A DNA stretch of 64,000 nucleotides from UBA1926 sp036732005. Lineage in GTDB: Bacteria > Planctomycetota > Phycisphaerae > Phycisphaerales > UBA1924. A model generated the notes under the pieces. That model searched no databases and was not told the origin of the DNA. It saw only the letters and a program-made list of their open reading frames with translations. The stretch lies in the NCBI GenBank assembly GCA_036732005.1, contig DAINDF010000018.1, positions 1 to 64,000 of the forward strand, read 5' to 3'. A program made the position numbers and the translations under genes. This document shows positions 8,502 to 16,756 of this stretch, one piece after another; position 1 is the first letter of the stretch; every line of letters starts with the position of its first letter.

Positions 8502-9671
8502 ATGCGGGTGCTGGTCGTCAACGACTACCGCGAGCGGGGCGGGGCCGAGGTGGTCGCGGCGGCGGGGGCCGAGGCGCTCCGCGCCCGCGGGCACGAAGTG
8601 GAGATGTTCACCGGGGACGGCGTCGGCCTGAGGCGGACGCCGTTTTCTTACATCGACTCGGCGCCGGCGAGACGGTCGCTGCGGCGGGCGATCGCGCGGT
8701 TCCGCCCCGATGTCGTCCACCTGCACAACATCTACCACCTGCTCTCGCCCGGCGTGCTCGCGACGGTCGCGCACTGGAAGCTGGGCGGGCGTGGGCTCGC
8801 GGTCATGACCGCCCACGACGCGCACCTCGTGTGCCCCAACGCGGGGCTCCGCCGGTTCACCCGCATGGGCCCGGTGCCGATCGATCCATCGGGCCCGCCG
8901 TCCGTGCCCGACCTCCTGCTGACACGGTGGGACCACCGCGGCGCGGCGCACTCACTGCTCAAGGGCCTTCAGCACCTCTGGAACTACCGCCTCCTGGGCA
9001 GGCTCGGCGCGATCGACGCGATCATCACGCCGAGCCGATGGGGTGAGCGGCTGCTCACCCCGCTGGGCCGACCGGTCCGCGTGGTGCCCAACCCGATCGA
9101 GGTCCCGGGGTCGACGCGTCCACCGCGTCAGGCCGGCCCTCTCACGCTGGTGTTCGTCGGTCGCGTCGAGCCCGAGAAGGGCCTGCCCGAGTTTGTCCTC
9201 ATGCTCCGGGGCGTCGAGGGCCTCAGGTTCGAGGTTGTCGGAGAGGGTGAGGACATCGGGCGAAGCCGGGCGGCGGCCGCCGCCGCGGGCGTTGAGATGC
9301 ACTTTCACGGCCGGCTCGCGCGCACGGCCGCGATCGAGCGGATCGCGGCCTCGGACGCCCTGGTGCTGCCCAGCCTGTGCGCCGAGAACGCGCCGATGGT
9401 GCTCTTCGAGGCGATCGCGGCGGGCACGCCGGTGCTGGTCTCCGACCGGGGCGGCGCGGGAGAAATCGTGGAGGAATTCGGCGTCGGCCGCGTGTTCGAC
9501 CCGCTCGACGCGGCGTCGGCACGGGCCGCGGTTGACTGGGCACGGACCACCGCGATCGACGGCGGAGCCTGGGCGAGGGCACGCGAGGCCCTGCAGGGCC
9601 GATCCCCGGCCCGGCACGCCGAGCGGCTCGAACGCGTTTACGCTGAGTTCGCATGCGCATCCTGCTCGTGA
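8502..9671 (+). CDS. Glycosyltransferase family 4
   Basis: 389 residues from ATG 8502 (MRVLVVNDYRERGGAEV). A GT-B fold is indicated by the N-terminal Rossmann segment with the GGAE acceptor loop, FVGRVEPEKGL at the start of the donor domain, and the conserved acidic motif in ENAPMVLFEAIAAGTPVL, which binds the nucleotide-sugar. It starts 19 bases after the aminotransferase and its last 19 bases overlap the next glycosyltransferase, so the three genes look co-translated. It should add one sugar to a membrane-bound glycan intermediate in the cytoplasm. The sugar cannot be predicted from sequence alone. Confidence 0.88.
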   Translation: MRVLVVNDYRERGGAEVVAAAGAEALRARGHEVEMFTGDGVGLRRTPFSYIDSAPARRSLRRAIARFRPDVVHLHNIYHLLSPGVLATVAHWKLGGRGLAVMTAHDAHLVCPNAGLRRFTRMGPVPIDPSGPPSVPDLLLTRWDHRGAAHSLLKGLQHLWNYRLLGRLGAIDAIITPSRWGERLLTPLGRPVRVVPNPIEVPGSTRPPRQAGPLTLVFVGRVEPEKGLPEFVLMLRGVEGLRFEVVGEGEDIGRSRAAAAAAGVEMHFHGRLARTAAIERIAASDALVLPSLCAENAPMVLFEAIAAGTPVLVSDRGGAGEIVEEFGVGRVFDPLDAASARAAVDWARTTAIDGGAWARAREALQGRSPARHAERLERVYAEFACASCS

Positions 9672-10963
9672 GCACCTACTACCCGCCCCAGCCCGCGGTC
9701 GCCTCGCTCCGCGTGCATGCGCACGCCACGGCCTGGGCCGAGTCGGGCGCCGAGGTAACCGTGCTGACCACCCAAAAGCGGGACGACCAGCGCGGCGCCG
9801 AGATCCCCAGCCCCGGCGTGCGCGTCGTCGAGGTCCCCGTGCCGACGCGGATGGTCGGCGAACTCCTCCGCGGCTACGCGGGGCGGCGCGGCGTGCGGTC
9901 GGGGGCGTCGACTCAGGATGCCGGAGCCAGGCCCGGCCTGTTCGCCCGGGCGCTCGGGCGATTCCGGGAAGGGACGGGGGTGTTCGCGAGCGTGCGCATG
10001 CCCGATCTGACGGACGCGTGGGTCGCGCCCGCGGTTGCGCGCGCGCGGGAACTCGCACGGGGCGGGGCGTTCGACGCGGTCGTCGCCTCCTCGGGCCCCT
10101 ACACGACGCTGCTGGCCGCGAGGCGGATCAGGCGGGCCGGGCTCGCGTCGCGTTTCGTGGCGGAGTTCCGCGACCTCTGGACGGCCAACCACATGGCCTC
10201 GGGCTGCTTCCCGTTCACGCTCCGCGAGCGGGCGCTCGAACTGGCGGTGCTCCGCGAGGCCGACCTGGTGGTGACGGTCAGCGAGCCGCTGGCGGCGTGG
10301 CTCCGGCCGCGGGCCCGGGGGCCCGTCGAGGTCGTCTTCAACGGGCACGCGGGGCGGCGGCCGGCGGGGGCGGCGCTCGCGGCCGGCGTGCGCACGCTCG
10401 TGTACACCGGCACGGTCTACCCCCGCGGGCACGACCTCGGGCCGCTGATGCGGGGGCTCGCGCTGCTGCGGCGCGAGAACCCGGACTCGGCCGGGCGGGT
10501 GCGCGTCATCGTCGCGGGGCCGGCGGGCGAGCACTGGCGCACGGCGGCGGCGGCGCACGGCGTTCTCGACCTGATCGACCTGCGGGGCCCCGTGCCCCAC
10601 GCCGAGGCGCTGGCGCTCCAGGACGGGGCCTCGGCGCTGCTGAGCCTCGAGTGGACGGGGCCCGAGGAGGGGGTGCTGACCGCGAAGCTGTTCGAGTACC
10701 TGGCGGGCGCGGCCCCGATCATGGTCGTGGGGCCCCGTCGCACGATCACCGAGTGGGCCGAGCGGCTTGGCCGCGGGCTGAACGCCGGCTCGGACGGCGA
10801 GGAGGTCGCGCGGTCGCTGCATCGCCTGGCGCGGGGTGAGTTCGCGCCGACGGGGGTGTGCGACTTTGGGTCGATCGAGGCGCTTTCGAGGCGGGCGCAG
10901 TCGGCGCGGATGCTCGGCCTGATCCGGCAGACGGTCTCCCCCGGCGTCGGGCCGACTCGCTGA
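9653..10963 (+). CDS. Glycosyltransferase family 4 (WbuB-like)
   Basis: 436-residue protein opening MRILLVSTYYPPQPAVASLR, the N-terminal pattern of WbuB-type GT4 enzymes that transfer amino or deoxy sugars. Middle motifs include AEFRDLW and ADLVVTVSEP. The donor domain carries LVYTGTVYPRGHDL and KLFEYLAGAAPIMVVG. Residues about 85-110 are an Arg/Gly-rich insertion. The gene overlaps its upstream neighbour by 19 bases and ends the plus-strand polysaccharide run; the next gene converges from the minus strand after 27 bases. Sugar specificity is unknown. Confidence 0.85.
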   Translation: MRILLVSTYYPPQPAVASLRVHAHATAWAESGAEVTVLTTQKRDDQRGAEIPSPGVRVVEVPVPTRMVGELLRGYAGRRGVRSGASTQDAGARPGLFARALGRFREGTGVFASVRMPDLTDAWVAPAVARARELARGGAFDAVVASSGPYTTLLAARRIRRAGLASRFVAEFRDLWTANHMASGCFPFTLRERALELAVLREADLVVTVSEPLAAWLRPRARGPVEVVFNGHAGRRPAGAALAAGVRTLVYTGTVYPRGHDLGPLMRGLALLRRENPDSAGRVRVIVAGPAGEHWRTAAAAHGVLDLIDLRGPVPHAEALALQDGASALLSLEWTGPEEGVLTAKLFEYLAGAAPIMVVGPRRTITEWAERLGRGLNAGSDGEEVARSLHRLARGEFAPTGVCDFGSIEALSRRAQSARMLGLIRQTVSPGVGPTR

Positions 10964-10990
10964 GCCGGTCCCCGGGCCGGACGGGCGGGC

Positions 10991-12364
10991 TCAGGACTTG
11001 ACGAGCCGGCCCCGGATCTCGCCGGCCTTCGCCATCGCGTTGCGGGTATCGACGACGAGCGACGCCTCGCGGCCCACGAGGGCGTAGTCGACGCCGGCGT
11101 GGTCGGTCACGACGAGCACGCAGTCCGCGGCGCGGATCTCCTCGGCGGTGAGCGCGACGCTGGCCAGGTCGATCTTGTGCTTGCGCATCGGGGGGAAGAT
11201 CTCGACATGGGGGTCGTGGTAGCGGATGTCGGCCCCGCGCTCGAGCAGTTCCTCGATGATCTCCGCCGCCGGGCTCTCGCGTGTGTCGTCGACATTCGGC
11301 TTGTAGGCGACGCCCAGGACCAGGATCCGGCTCCCCCGGATCGACCTGCGGGCCTCGTTGAGCGCCTCGCCCACGCGACCGACCACATAGTGGGGCATCG
11401 AGCGGTTGATCTCGCCCGCGAGCTCGATGAACCGGGTCGCGTAGCCCGCCTCCTTGGCCTTCCAGGTAAGGTAGAACGGGTCGATCGGGATGCAGTGCCC
11501 GCCCAGCCCGGGGCCCGGGTAGAAGGCCTGGAACCCGAAGGGCTTGGTCTTGGCGGCCTCGACGACCTCCCAGATGTCGATCCCGAGGCGGTCGAAGACG
11601 ACCTTAAGTTCGTTGACCAGCGCGATGTTCACCGCGCGGTAGATGTTCTCCATCAGCTTGGCCGACTCGGCGACCTCGGCGCTCGACACCTCGTGCACCG
11701 AGTCGATGAAGGCGCTGTACATCTGCACCGCCAGGCGCGTGCTCGCCTCGTCGACCCCGCCCACGAGCTTGGGGATGCGTTCCGTGCTGGTGTCCAAGCG
11801 GCCCGGGTCCTCACGCTCGGGGCTGTAGGCGAGGAAGAAGTCCCGCCCGCACTTGAGCCCGGTCTTCTCGAGGATGGGGAGCATCTCGTCGCGGGTGGTG
11901 CCGGGGTAGGTGGTGGACTCGAGCACGACGATCTGCCCCGGGCGGAGCTGGCGGGCCGCGAGCTCGGTGCTCGCGATGACATACGCCAGGTCCGGCTCGT
12001 GGTGGGCGCCGAGCGGGGTGGGGACGCAGAGGATCACCGCGTCGGCCTCGCGGAGACGGGCCTCGTCGCTGGTGGGCTCGAACCGGCCGGTCTGGGCGAG
12101 TTCCTTCGCAAGCCCGGAGCCGAGGTGCTTGAGGTAGTTCTTCCCCTCGCGGAGCATCCGCACCTTGGCGGCGTCGACATCGTACCCGAGGACCCTGTAG
12201 CCCTTCGCGTGGATCGCGCGGGCCAGCGGCAGGCCGACATATCCGAGCCCGACGACCCCGATGACGGCGGTCTTGTTCCGAAGGCGCTGCTCGAGTTGTG
12301 CTTCCATGGTGGCCTTGGCCCCGCTCGTTGCGGGCTCCGGTTGGGTCGGTGTCTGGGTGGGCAT
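10991..12364 (-). CDS. Nucleotide-sugar dehydrogenase (UDP-N-acetylglucosamine 6-dehydrogenase type)
   Basis: 457-residue NAD-dependent UDP-sugar dehydrogenase. Its domains in order are an NAD-binding Rossmann domain (GLGYVGLPLARA, then GYDVD), a central domain with ESTTYPGTT, AYSPERED and the catalytic Cys in GGHCIPIDPFYL, and a C-terminal UDP-binding domain (VLGVAYKPNVDDTRESP). The wording of these motifs is closest to UDP-GlcNAc/ManNAc dehydrogenases such as WbpA and WecC rather than UDP-glucose dehydrogenase. The product would be an N-acetyl-hexosaminuronic acid nucleotide. The ATG at 12364 follows an AGAGGAAGAGG ribosome site; extending further upstream gives low-complexity sequence. It converges with the glycosyltransferase run whose product it likely feeds. 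Confidence 0.88.
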   Translation of the reverse strand: MPTQTPTQPEPATSGAKATMEAQLEQRLRNKTAVIGVVGLGYVGLPLARAIHAKGYRVLGYDVDAAKVRMLREGKNYLKHLGSGLAKELAQTGRFEPTSDEARLREADAVILCVPTPLGAHHEPDLAYVIASTELAARQLRPGQIVVLESTTYPGTTRDEMLPILEKTGLKCGRDFFLAYSPEREDPGRLDTSTERIPKLVGGVDEASTRLAVQMYSAFIDSVHEVSSAEVAESAKLMENIYRAVNIALVNELKVVFDRLGIDIWEVVEAAKTKPFGFQAFYPGPGLGGHCIPIDPFYLTWKAKEAGYATRFIELAGEINRSMPHYVVGRVGEALNEARRSIRGSRILVLGVAYKPNVDDTRESPAAEIIEELLERGADIRYHDPHVEIFPPMRKHKIDLASVALTAEEIRAADCVLVVTDHAGVDYALVGREASLVVDTRNAMAKAGEIRGRLVKS

Positions 12365-12437
12365 GCCTCTTCCTCTCACGCCGGGTGTCGCGGCCCGTCG
12401 GGGGCGAGGACGATCATAGCCGGGGCCCGGAGGGGCC

Positions 12438-13202
12438 TCACCCGAGCAGGTTGTGCTGGAGGATGCAGCGCACGGCCTCGAGCCCGTCGCGCCACCCGAT
12501 CTTCTTGCCCTCGGCGTAGGTCCGCCCCGCGTAGGAGACCGGGACCTCGTAGATGCGGATGGGGCGGGGTGCCCCGCCCGGGCCGCCCGCCGGGGGCAGC
12601 CGCAGCCGGGCGAGGCGGGCGACCAGCTCGGGCTCGATCCCGAAACGGTCCTCACGCAGCGATGGCAGGATGGCCGCCAGCACGGGGCGCGTGAACGCCT
12701 TGGTTCCGCACTCGATGTCGGTGAGGTTCAGGTTGCTGAGCATGTTGCTCAGCGCCGTGATCGCCCGGTTCACCACCGCGTGCCAGTAGTAGAGCACGCG
12801 GTGGGTCTGCCCCAGGAAGCGGGTGCCGATGACCGCGTCGGCCCGCCCGTCGAGGATCGGGGCGAGGACCGTCCGGTGGTCGGCGGGGTCGTATTCGAGG
12901 TCGGCGTCCTGGACGATGACGACATCGCACCCGCGCTCGAGCGCGGCGGCGAAGCCCCGGCGGAGGGCGCTCCCCTTGCCCCGGTTGCGGTCGGCGGTGA
13001 GGGCGGTGATGTCCTCGCGGCGGTCGTAGTCGGGCAGGAGATCGGCGGTGCCGTCCGTCGAGCCGTCGTCGACGATGAAGAGGTGGCGGGTGACCTGGAG
13101 CCCGTCCGGGCCCTGAGGGCGGGGTGTCGCGTCGAGGCGGGCGATGATCCTGGGGAGGAGCTCCCGCTCGTTGTAGACCGGCATGACCACCCCGAGGAGC
13201 AT
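12438..13202 (-). CDS. Glycosyltransferase family 2 (dolichyl-phosphate mannosyltransferase-like)
   Basis: 254-residue GT-A enzyme. The N-terminus has VVMPVYNE, then the nucleotide-binding VDDGSTDGT, the GKGSALRRG loop and the metal-binding QDADLEYDP. Near residue 170 DIECGTKAF matches the polyprenyl-phosphate sugar synthase group, and there is no C-terminal membrane segment. It likely makes a polyprenyl-phosphate-linked sugar or transfers one in glycan assembly. It lies upstream of the dehydrogenase in the same direction with a 73-base gap. Its TATCTT box sits only six bases before the ATG and no Shine-Dalgarno is visible, so a leaderless message is likely. Confidence 0.85.
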   Translation of the reverse strand: MLLGVVMPVYNERELLPRIIARLDATPRPQGPDGLQVTRHLFIVDDGSTDGTADLLPDYDRREDITALTADRNRGKGSALRRGFAAALERGCDVVIVQDADLEYDPADHRTVLAPILDGRADAVIGTRFLGQTHRVLYYWHAVVNRAITALSNMLSNLNLTDIECGTKAFTRPVLAAILPSLREDRFGIEPELVARLARLRLPPAGGPGGAPRPIRIYEVPVSYAGRTYAEGKKIGWRDGLEAVRCILQHNLLG

Positions 13203-13208
13203 GGAAGG

Positions 13209-13214
13209 AAGATA
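13209..13214 (-). promoter_or_regulatory. Leaderless -10 box (TATCTT) of the GT2 gene
   Basis: On the minus strand TATCTT is followed by CCTTCC and then the ATG at 13202. Normal -10 to +1 spacing puts the transcription start at or next to the A of ATG. No ribosome-binding site fits in the space. Confidence 0.5.
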
Positions 13215-13251
13215 GCCGGACCACGGGGGGCGGGCGGCTCGGGGCCGGCGA

Positions 13252-14331
13252 TCAGGCCGTGGCGTCGGGCCCGGCGTGCAGTTCGAGCAGGATCCGCCGC
13301 TGCGGCGTTCCCAGCGCGAGATCCTCGATCTGCCCGGGGCTGCGCCAGACTCGGCCCCCCCCGGCCCGGCCCCGGCTCACGGGCCAGACTTCGAATCGCA
13401 CCTCCCGGTGGGTGGTCTGGTGGGTGAAGCGTTCGATCGGTTGGTCGGCCTCGACCGACAGGCGTGTCGATTCGGCGATTTCCGGTCTGCTGGGGAAGCG
13501 GTCTGCGCGTTCGACGCTGGGGGCTTGCCAGAGCCCGGCCCAGAGGCCGGTGGGGGGGCGCTGCTCGACCAGGCGTCGCCCCCGGGTGTCGACGGCGAGC
13601 GCGACGCCGACGAACAGCGGACGCCTGGTCGCCGGCCGCTTGGGCGGGGGGATCTCGTCCTGCGTTCCGAGGCGTCGGGCGTCGCAGTCGTCGGCGATCG
13701 GGCAGGCCGAGCAGCGGGGCGACCGCGGGGTGCAAACGGTGGCGCCGAGTTCCATGATCGCCTCGTTGAACGCGCCCGGGTCAGAGGCGGCGGAGACAAG
13801 GTCCGCGGCGCGGGACCAGAGCCACTTCGCCGTCGCCCGGTCGTCGGGGCGCTCGGGCCTCCCGTGGACGCGGAGGAGCACGCGGGCGACATTCCCGTCG
13901 ACGATCGGCTCGGGCAGCCCGTGCGCGATCGACGCGACCGCGCCGGCGGTGTAGCGCCCGACCCCGGGGAGCGCACGGATTGCGTCCGGCTCGCGTGGAA
14001 ACTCGCCCCGGTGGTCGAGCACGACCGCGCGGGCCGCGGCGTGCAGGAGACGGGCCCGCCGGTAGTAGCCCATGCCGGACCAGGCGGCGAGGACCTCGTG
14101 CTCATGCGCGCCGGCCAGCGCGCGCACGGTCGGGAACCGCCGGATGAACGCGGGGAATCGCTCGGCGACGCGGGAGACCTGGGTCTGCTGGAGCATCATC
14201 TCGCTGACGAGGACGCGGTAGGGGTCGCGGGCCCCGGCCGGGGCGTCGCGCCACGGCAGGTCTCGAGCGGCCCGGCGGAACCAGCCGAGCAGCGCCCCGG
14301 TGAGCCGGCGATCCGCGGCGGGGGGGGTCAC
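13252..14331 (-). CDS. mutY: A/G-specific adenine glycosylase MutY
   Basis: 359-residue base-excision repair enzyme that removes adenine mispaired with 8-oxoguanine. The HhH-GPD domain shows SEMMLQQTQV with the catalytic Glu, LPGVGRYTAGAV as the helix-hairpin-helix, and VDGNVARVL with the catalytic Asp. The iron-sulphur loop keeps Cys-x6-Cys-x2-Cys-x5-Cys (CTPRSPRCSACPIADDC). A NUDIX-like C-terminal domain of about 120 residues recognises 8-oxoG. The GTG start at 14331 overlaps the stop of the upstream Nfu-N gene (GTGA) and has GGAGG four bases away. Coupling to a small Fe-S scaffold protein is apt, since MutY needs a 4Fe-4S cluster. Confidence 0.95.
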   Translation of the reverse strand: MTPPAADRRLTGALLGWFRRAARDLPWRDAPAGARDPYRVLVSEMMLQQTQVSRVAERFPAFIRRFPTVRALAGAHEHEVLAAWSGMGYYRRARLLHAAARAVVLDHRGEFPREPDAIRALPGVGRYTAGAVASIAHGLPEPIVDGNVARVLLRVHGRPERPDDRATAKWLWSRAADLVSAASDPGAFNEAIMELGATVCTPRSPRCSACPIADDCDARRLGTQDEIPPPKRPATRRPLFVGVALAVDTRGRRLVEQRPPTGLWAGLWQAPSVERADRFPSRPEIAESTRLSVEADQPIERFTHQTTHREVRFEVWPVSRGRAGGGRVWRSPGQIEDLALGTPQRRILLELHAGPDATA

Positions 14332-14600
14332 CCCGCCTCCGCGAGGACCGCGCGGACGCGGGTTCTGATCGCGCCCCACGGGGCGTCGGGGCGGCGTGAG
14401 ACGGTGATGAACGAGGCGTGGATGAGCAGGTTGGTGATCCCCTCGATCCCGAACAGCGCGACCGCGAGGTTGTCCCCCGCCTGAACCGCCTGGTCGGCGT
14501 TGAAGTAGGATCGTGGTATCGTGCCGGAGCTCGGCTCCACCACGCACTTGAGCGCGTTGGGGTTGGGCGTGGGTTCGAACCGGACGACGCGGTAGGGCAT
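14328..14600 (-). CDS. Nfu/NifU N-terminal domain protein
   Basis: 90-residue protein matching the Nfu_N fold: FEPTPNPNALKC near the start, then LFGIEGITNLLIHASFITVSR in the middle, the usual order in this domain. In larger Nfu proteins it precedes a Cys-x-x-Cys scaffold domain that carries Fe-S clusters; that half is absent, so this is a stand-alone N-domain. The ATG at 14600 gives the compact domain; the frame upstream is low complexity. Its stop overlaps the mutY GTG, so the pair is co-translated and it may assist cluster delivery to MutY. The domain call is good; the role is inferred. Confidence 0.75.
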   Translation of the reverse strand: MPYRVVRFEPTPNPNALKCVVEPSSGTIPRSYFNADQAVQAGDNLAVALFGIEGITNLLIHASFITVSRRPDAPWGAIRTRVRAVLAEAG

Positions 14601-14694
14601 TGGTTTGATTCCCGCCGGGAGGGTCGGTTGGCCGATGCTAGACCGCGCGGCCCGGTGACCCGCGGGCCGGGAGGGTCGGGCGGAAAGGGACGGG

Positions 14695-15543
14695 GTGCCG
14701 GAAGATCGGATCCAGGATTTCCTCAATCGGCTGGGCTCCTACCCCTGGTGGGAGATCGCGGTCGAGTTGGTGCTGATCTGGGTCGTGGTCTTCGGGCTGG
14801 TCCGGTTCGTGCAGGGCACGCGTGCCGCCGGGGTGCTCAAGGGCCTCCTGCTGGTCTTGGTGATCGGGACGCTGACGGTTCGGTTGATCAGCGCGGGGGA
14901 TTCATTCCAGCGGCTCGCGTTCCTGTTCGACCGCCTCGCGGCGCTGTTCGCGATCGTCATGGTCGTCGTCTTCGCGCCCGAACTCCGCCGCGTCTTCTCG
15001 AGGCTGGGCGAGGCCCAGATTCTTCGTCCTTCCGACCCGGCCGGGCTGGAGTCGGTCGTGAAGGACATCGCCGACGCGTGCGTGTATCTCTCGCGTCAGC
15101 GGTTCGGGGCGATCATCGTGCTCGAGCGGAACATCGGGCTGCGGGGGCTGACCCAGGGCGGCACGCCCATCGACGCCGAGGTGACGACCCGGCTGCTTCA
15201 GACGATCTTCTTCCCGGGGTCGGCGCTGCACGACCTGGCGGTGATCATCCGGGGCAGGCGGGTCGCCGCGGCCGGGGTGCAGCTCCCGCTGGCCGAGCCC
15301 GGGGAGATGCCCGACCCCAGCCTGGGGAGCCGGCACCGGGCGGCGGTGGGGCTGAGCAAGGAGACCGACGCGGTGGTGATCGTCGTCTCGGAGGAGACGG
15401 GGCAGATCCGGCTGTCGGAGCGGGGTCGGCTCTCGCGGGCGTTCGAGGAGGGCGAACTCGCCGCGGAGGTCCGCAAGCGGCTCGGTGGCGTGTCGCGCAA
15501 GGGCCAGGCCGGCCCTCCCGAGCCCGCGGAGGGGATCGTGTGA
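14695..15543 (+). CDS. cdaA: CdaA-type diadenylate cyclase (variant DGA motif)
   Basis: 282-residue membrane enzyme predicted to make cyclic di-AMP from two ATP. Three hydrophobic helices at about residues 18-38, 46-64 and 74-98 are followed by the DAC domain. RFGAIIVLER and GSRHRAAVG (Arg213-His214-Arg215) are intact, as is VSEETGQI. The usual Asp-Gly-Ala motif, however, reads Asp-Leu-Ala at 180-182. The GTG start follows a GGAAAGGGA ribosome site. The next gene, a YbbR-like CdaR partner, overlaps by one base (TGATG), the classic cdaA-ybbR pairing; glmM, often third, is not here. Whether the Gly-to-Leu change allows activity is unknown. Confidence 0.88.
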   Translation: MPEDRIQDFLNRLGSYPWWEIAVELVLIWVVVFGLVRFVQGTRAAGVLKGLLLVLVIGTLTVRLISAGDSFQRLAFLFDRLAALFAIVMVVVFAPELRRVFSRLGEAQILRPSDPAGLESVVKDIADACVYLSRQRFGAIIVLERNIGLRGLTQGGTPIDAEVTTRLLQTIFFPGSALHDLAVIIRGRRVAAAGVQLPLAEPGEMPDPSLGSRHRAAVGLSKETDAVVIVVSEETGQIRLSERGRLSRAFEEGELAAEVRKRLGGVSRKGQAGPPEPAEGIV

Positions 15544-16547
15544 TGGGCGAGCAGATCCGCACCATCCTGATCGTGACGATCGTGTCCGGGCTGGTCTGGC
15601 TGTTTGCCGAGTCGAGGACGCTGCGGGCGGAGACGATCACGGTGCCGGTCCTGCTGGATCAGGGGGGGCGGACGATCGTCTTCAGGCTGACCGAGGAGGC
15701 CGAGTGGGAGGGCGTGATCGACATCGAGTTGGCGGGCCCGGCGGCGTTGATCGATGACCTTCGGGTGCGGGCGATCGAGGGGATTACCCTGGAACTGGGG
15801 GACGAGATCCCCGGGGACCCGGGGACCCGGCGGGTCGATCTGCGGGAGGCGGTCCGGCGGGACGCGCTGTTCGCCGAGAGCGGGGCGACGATCCGGCGGG
15901 TGACGCCCGAGACGCTGGCGCTCGAGGTGGACCGGATGGAAACGGTCGTGCTGCCGGTGCAGGTGGATCTGACCGGGGTGGAGACCTCGGGGCCGGTGAC
16001 GGTGCAGCCGGCGGAGGTCGAGGTGCGATTCCCGGGCGCGTTCAAGGCGCAGATGCCGACGCAGGCGGCGGCGCGGCTGGACCCGACGCGGTTGTCGGCG
16101 CTGGTCCCGGGTCGGCGGAGCGAGCTGAGCCAGGTGCCGGTGGAGCTTGAGGGGTTGCCGGCGGGGATCTGGGGGGTCCGTCTCTCGGAGACTCGGGTGA
16201 CGGTGGCGCTTGCGCTGCGGGCGCGCACGCAGAGCGTCCAGCTGCCGGAGCTGCCGGTGTATGTCGAGTTGGCGCCGGCGGACCTGGCGGTCTGGATGGT
16301 GGAGATCCCGCCTGAGGACCGGGTGCTCTCGGGGATTACGCTGACGGGGCCCGGGGCGGTAATCGAGCGGCTCCGCAAGGGGGAGATCCGTCCGCGGGCG
16401 GTGGTGTCGCTCTCGTCGGAGGCGCTGGCGCGGGGGGTGGACCGGGCGGCGGTGGAGTTGGTCGGCCTGCCGCCCGGGGTGGTGGCGGACTTCGCGGGCC
16501 GGGAGGTGCGGGTGGTGCTCCGGCGGCGCGAGGCGCCGGGGGGCTGA
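15543..16547 (+). CDS. YbbR-like (CdaR) regulator of CdaA
   Basis: 334 residues from ATG 15543, overlapping the cdaA stop by one base. A single N-terminal hydrophobic helix (about residues 6-20) would place the rest outside the membrane. The remainder is beta-rich with repeated YbbR-type strands, for example the recurring Pro-Val-x-Val-x-Leu and Gly-Leu-Pro-x-Gly patterns (EGLPAGIWG, VGLPPGVVA). In Firmicutes CdaR binds and modulates CdaA; the tight overlap supports the same partnership here. Sequence conservation in this family is low, so the call rests on topology, repeats and neighbourhood. Confidence 0.75.
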   Translation: MGEQIRTILIVTIVSGLVWLFAESRTLRAETITVPVLLDQGGRTIVFRLTEEAEWEGVIDIELAGPAALIDDLRVRAIEGITLELGDEIPGDPGTRRVDLREAVRRDALFAESGATIRRVTPETLALEVDRMETVVLPVQVDLTGVETSGPVTVQPAEVEVRFPGAFKAQMPTQAAARLDPTRLSALVPGRRSELSQVPVELEGLPAGIWGVRLSETRVTVALALRARTQSVQLPELPVYVELAPADLAVWMVEIPPEDRVLSGITLTGPGAVIERLRKGEIRPRAVVSLSSEALARGVDRAAVELVGLPPGVVADFAGREVRVVLRRREAPGG

Positions 16548-16709
16548 GGCGCCTTCGAGGGGCGGGGGTTCGGGCGGGAAAGGTTCCGGTGCGGCAGGAC
16601 AGCGGGCGGGTGCGGCGCTACCGTTCGGCCCCCGTCGCGGGCGGTGCGTGCGTCGCCCCGGTCGGGGCCCGCGGGGGCCCGCCTGCCGCGGGAACCCGAG
16701 TGCCGTTCG

Positions 16710-16736
16710 GAACCTGAGCCGACCAGAACCTGAGCC
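16710..16736 (+). repeat. Short direct repeat in the atpA leader
   Basis: GAACCTGAGCC occurs at 16710-16720 and 16726-16736, 16 bases start to start, with a weaker GAACCCGAG version just upstream. It lies in the 209-base gap before atpA, whose GTG has an AGAAGAGGA ribosome site. Function unknown; it may be a leader duplication. Confidence 0.5.
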
Positions 16737-16756
16737 ATTCAGAAGAGGATCGACCC

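Noticed and set aside
10961..10993. GC-rich partial hairpin between the convergent glycosyltransferase and dehydrogenase genes
   Set aside because: Stem pairing is short and irregular with no T-tract on either strand.
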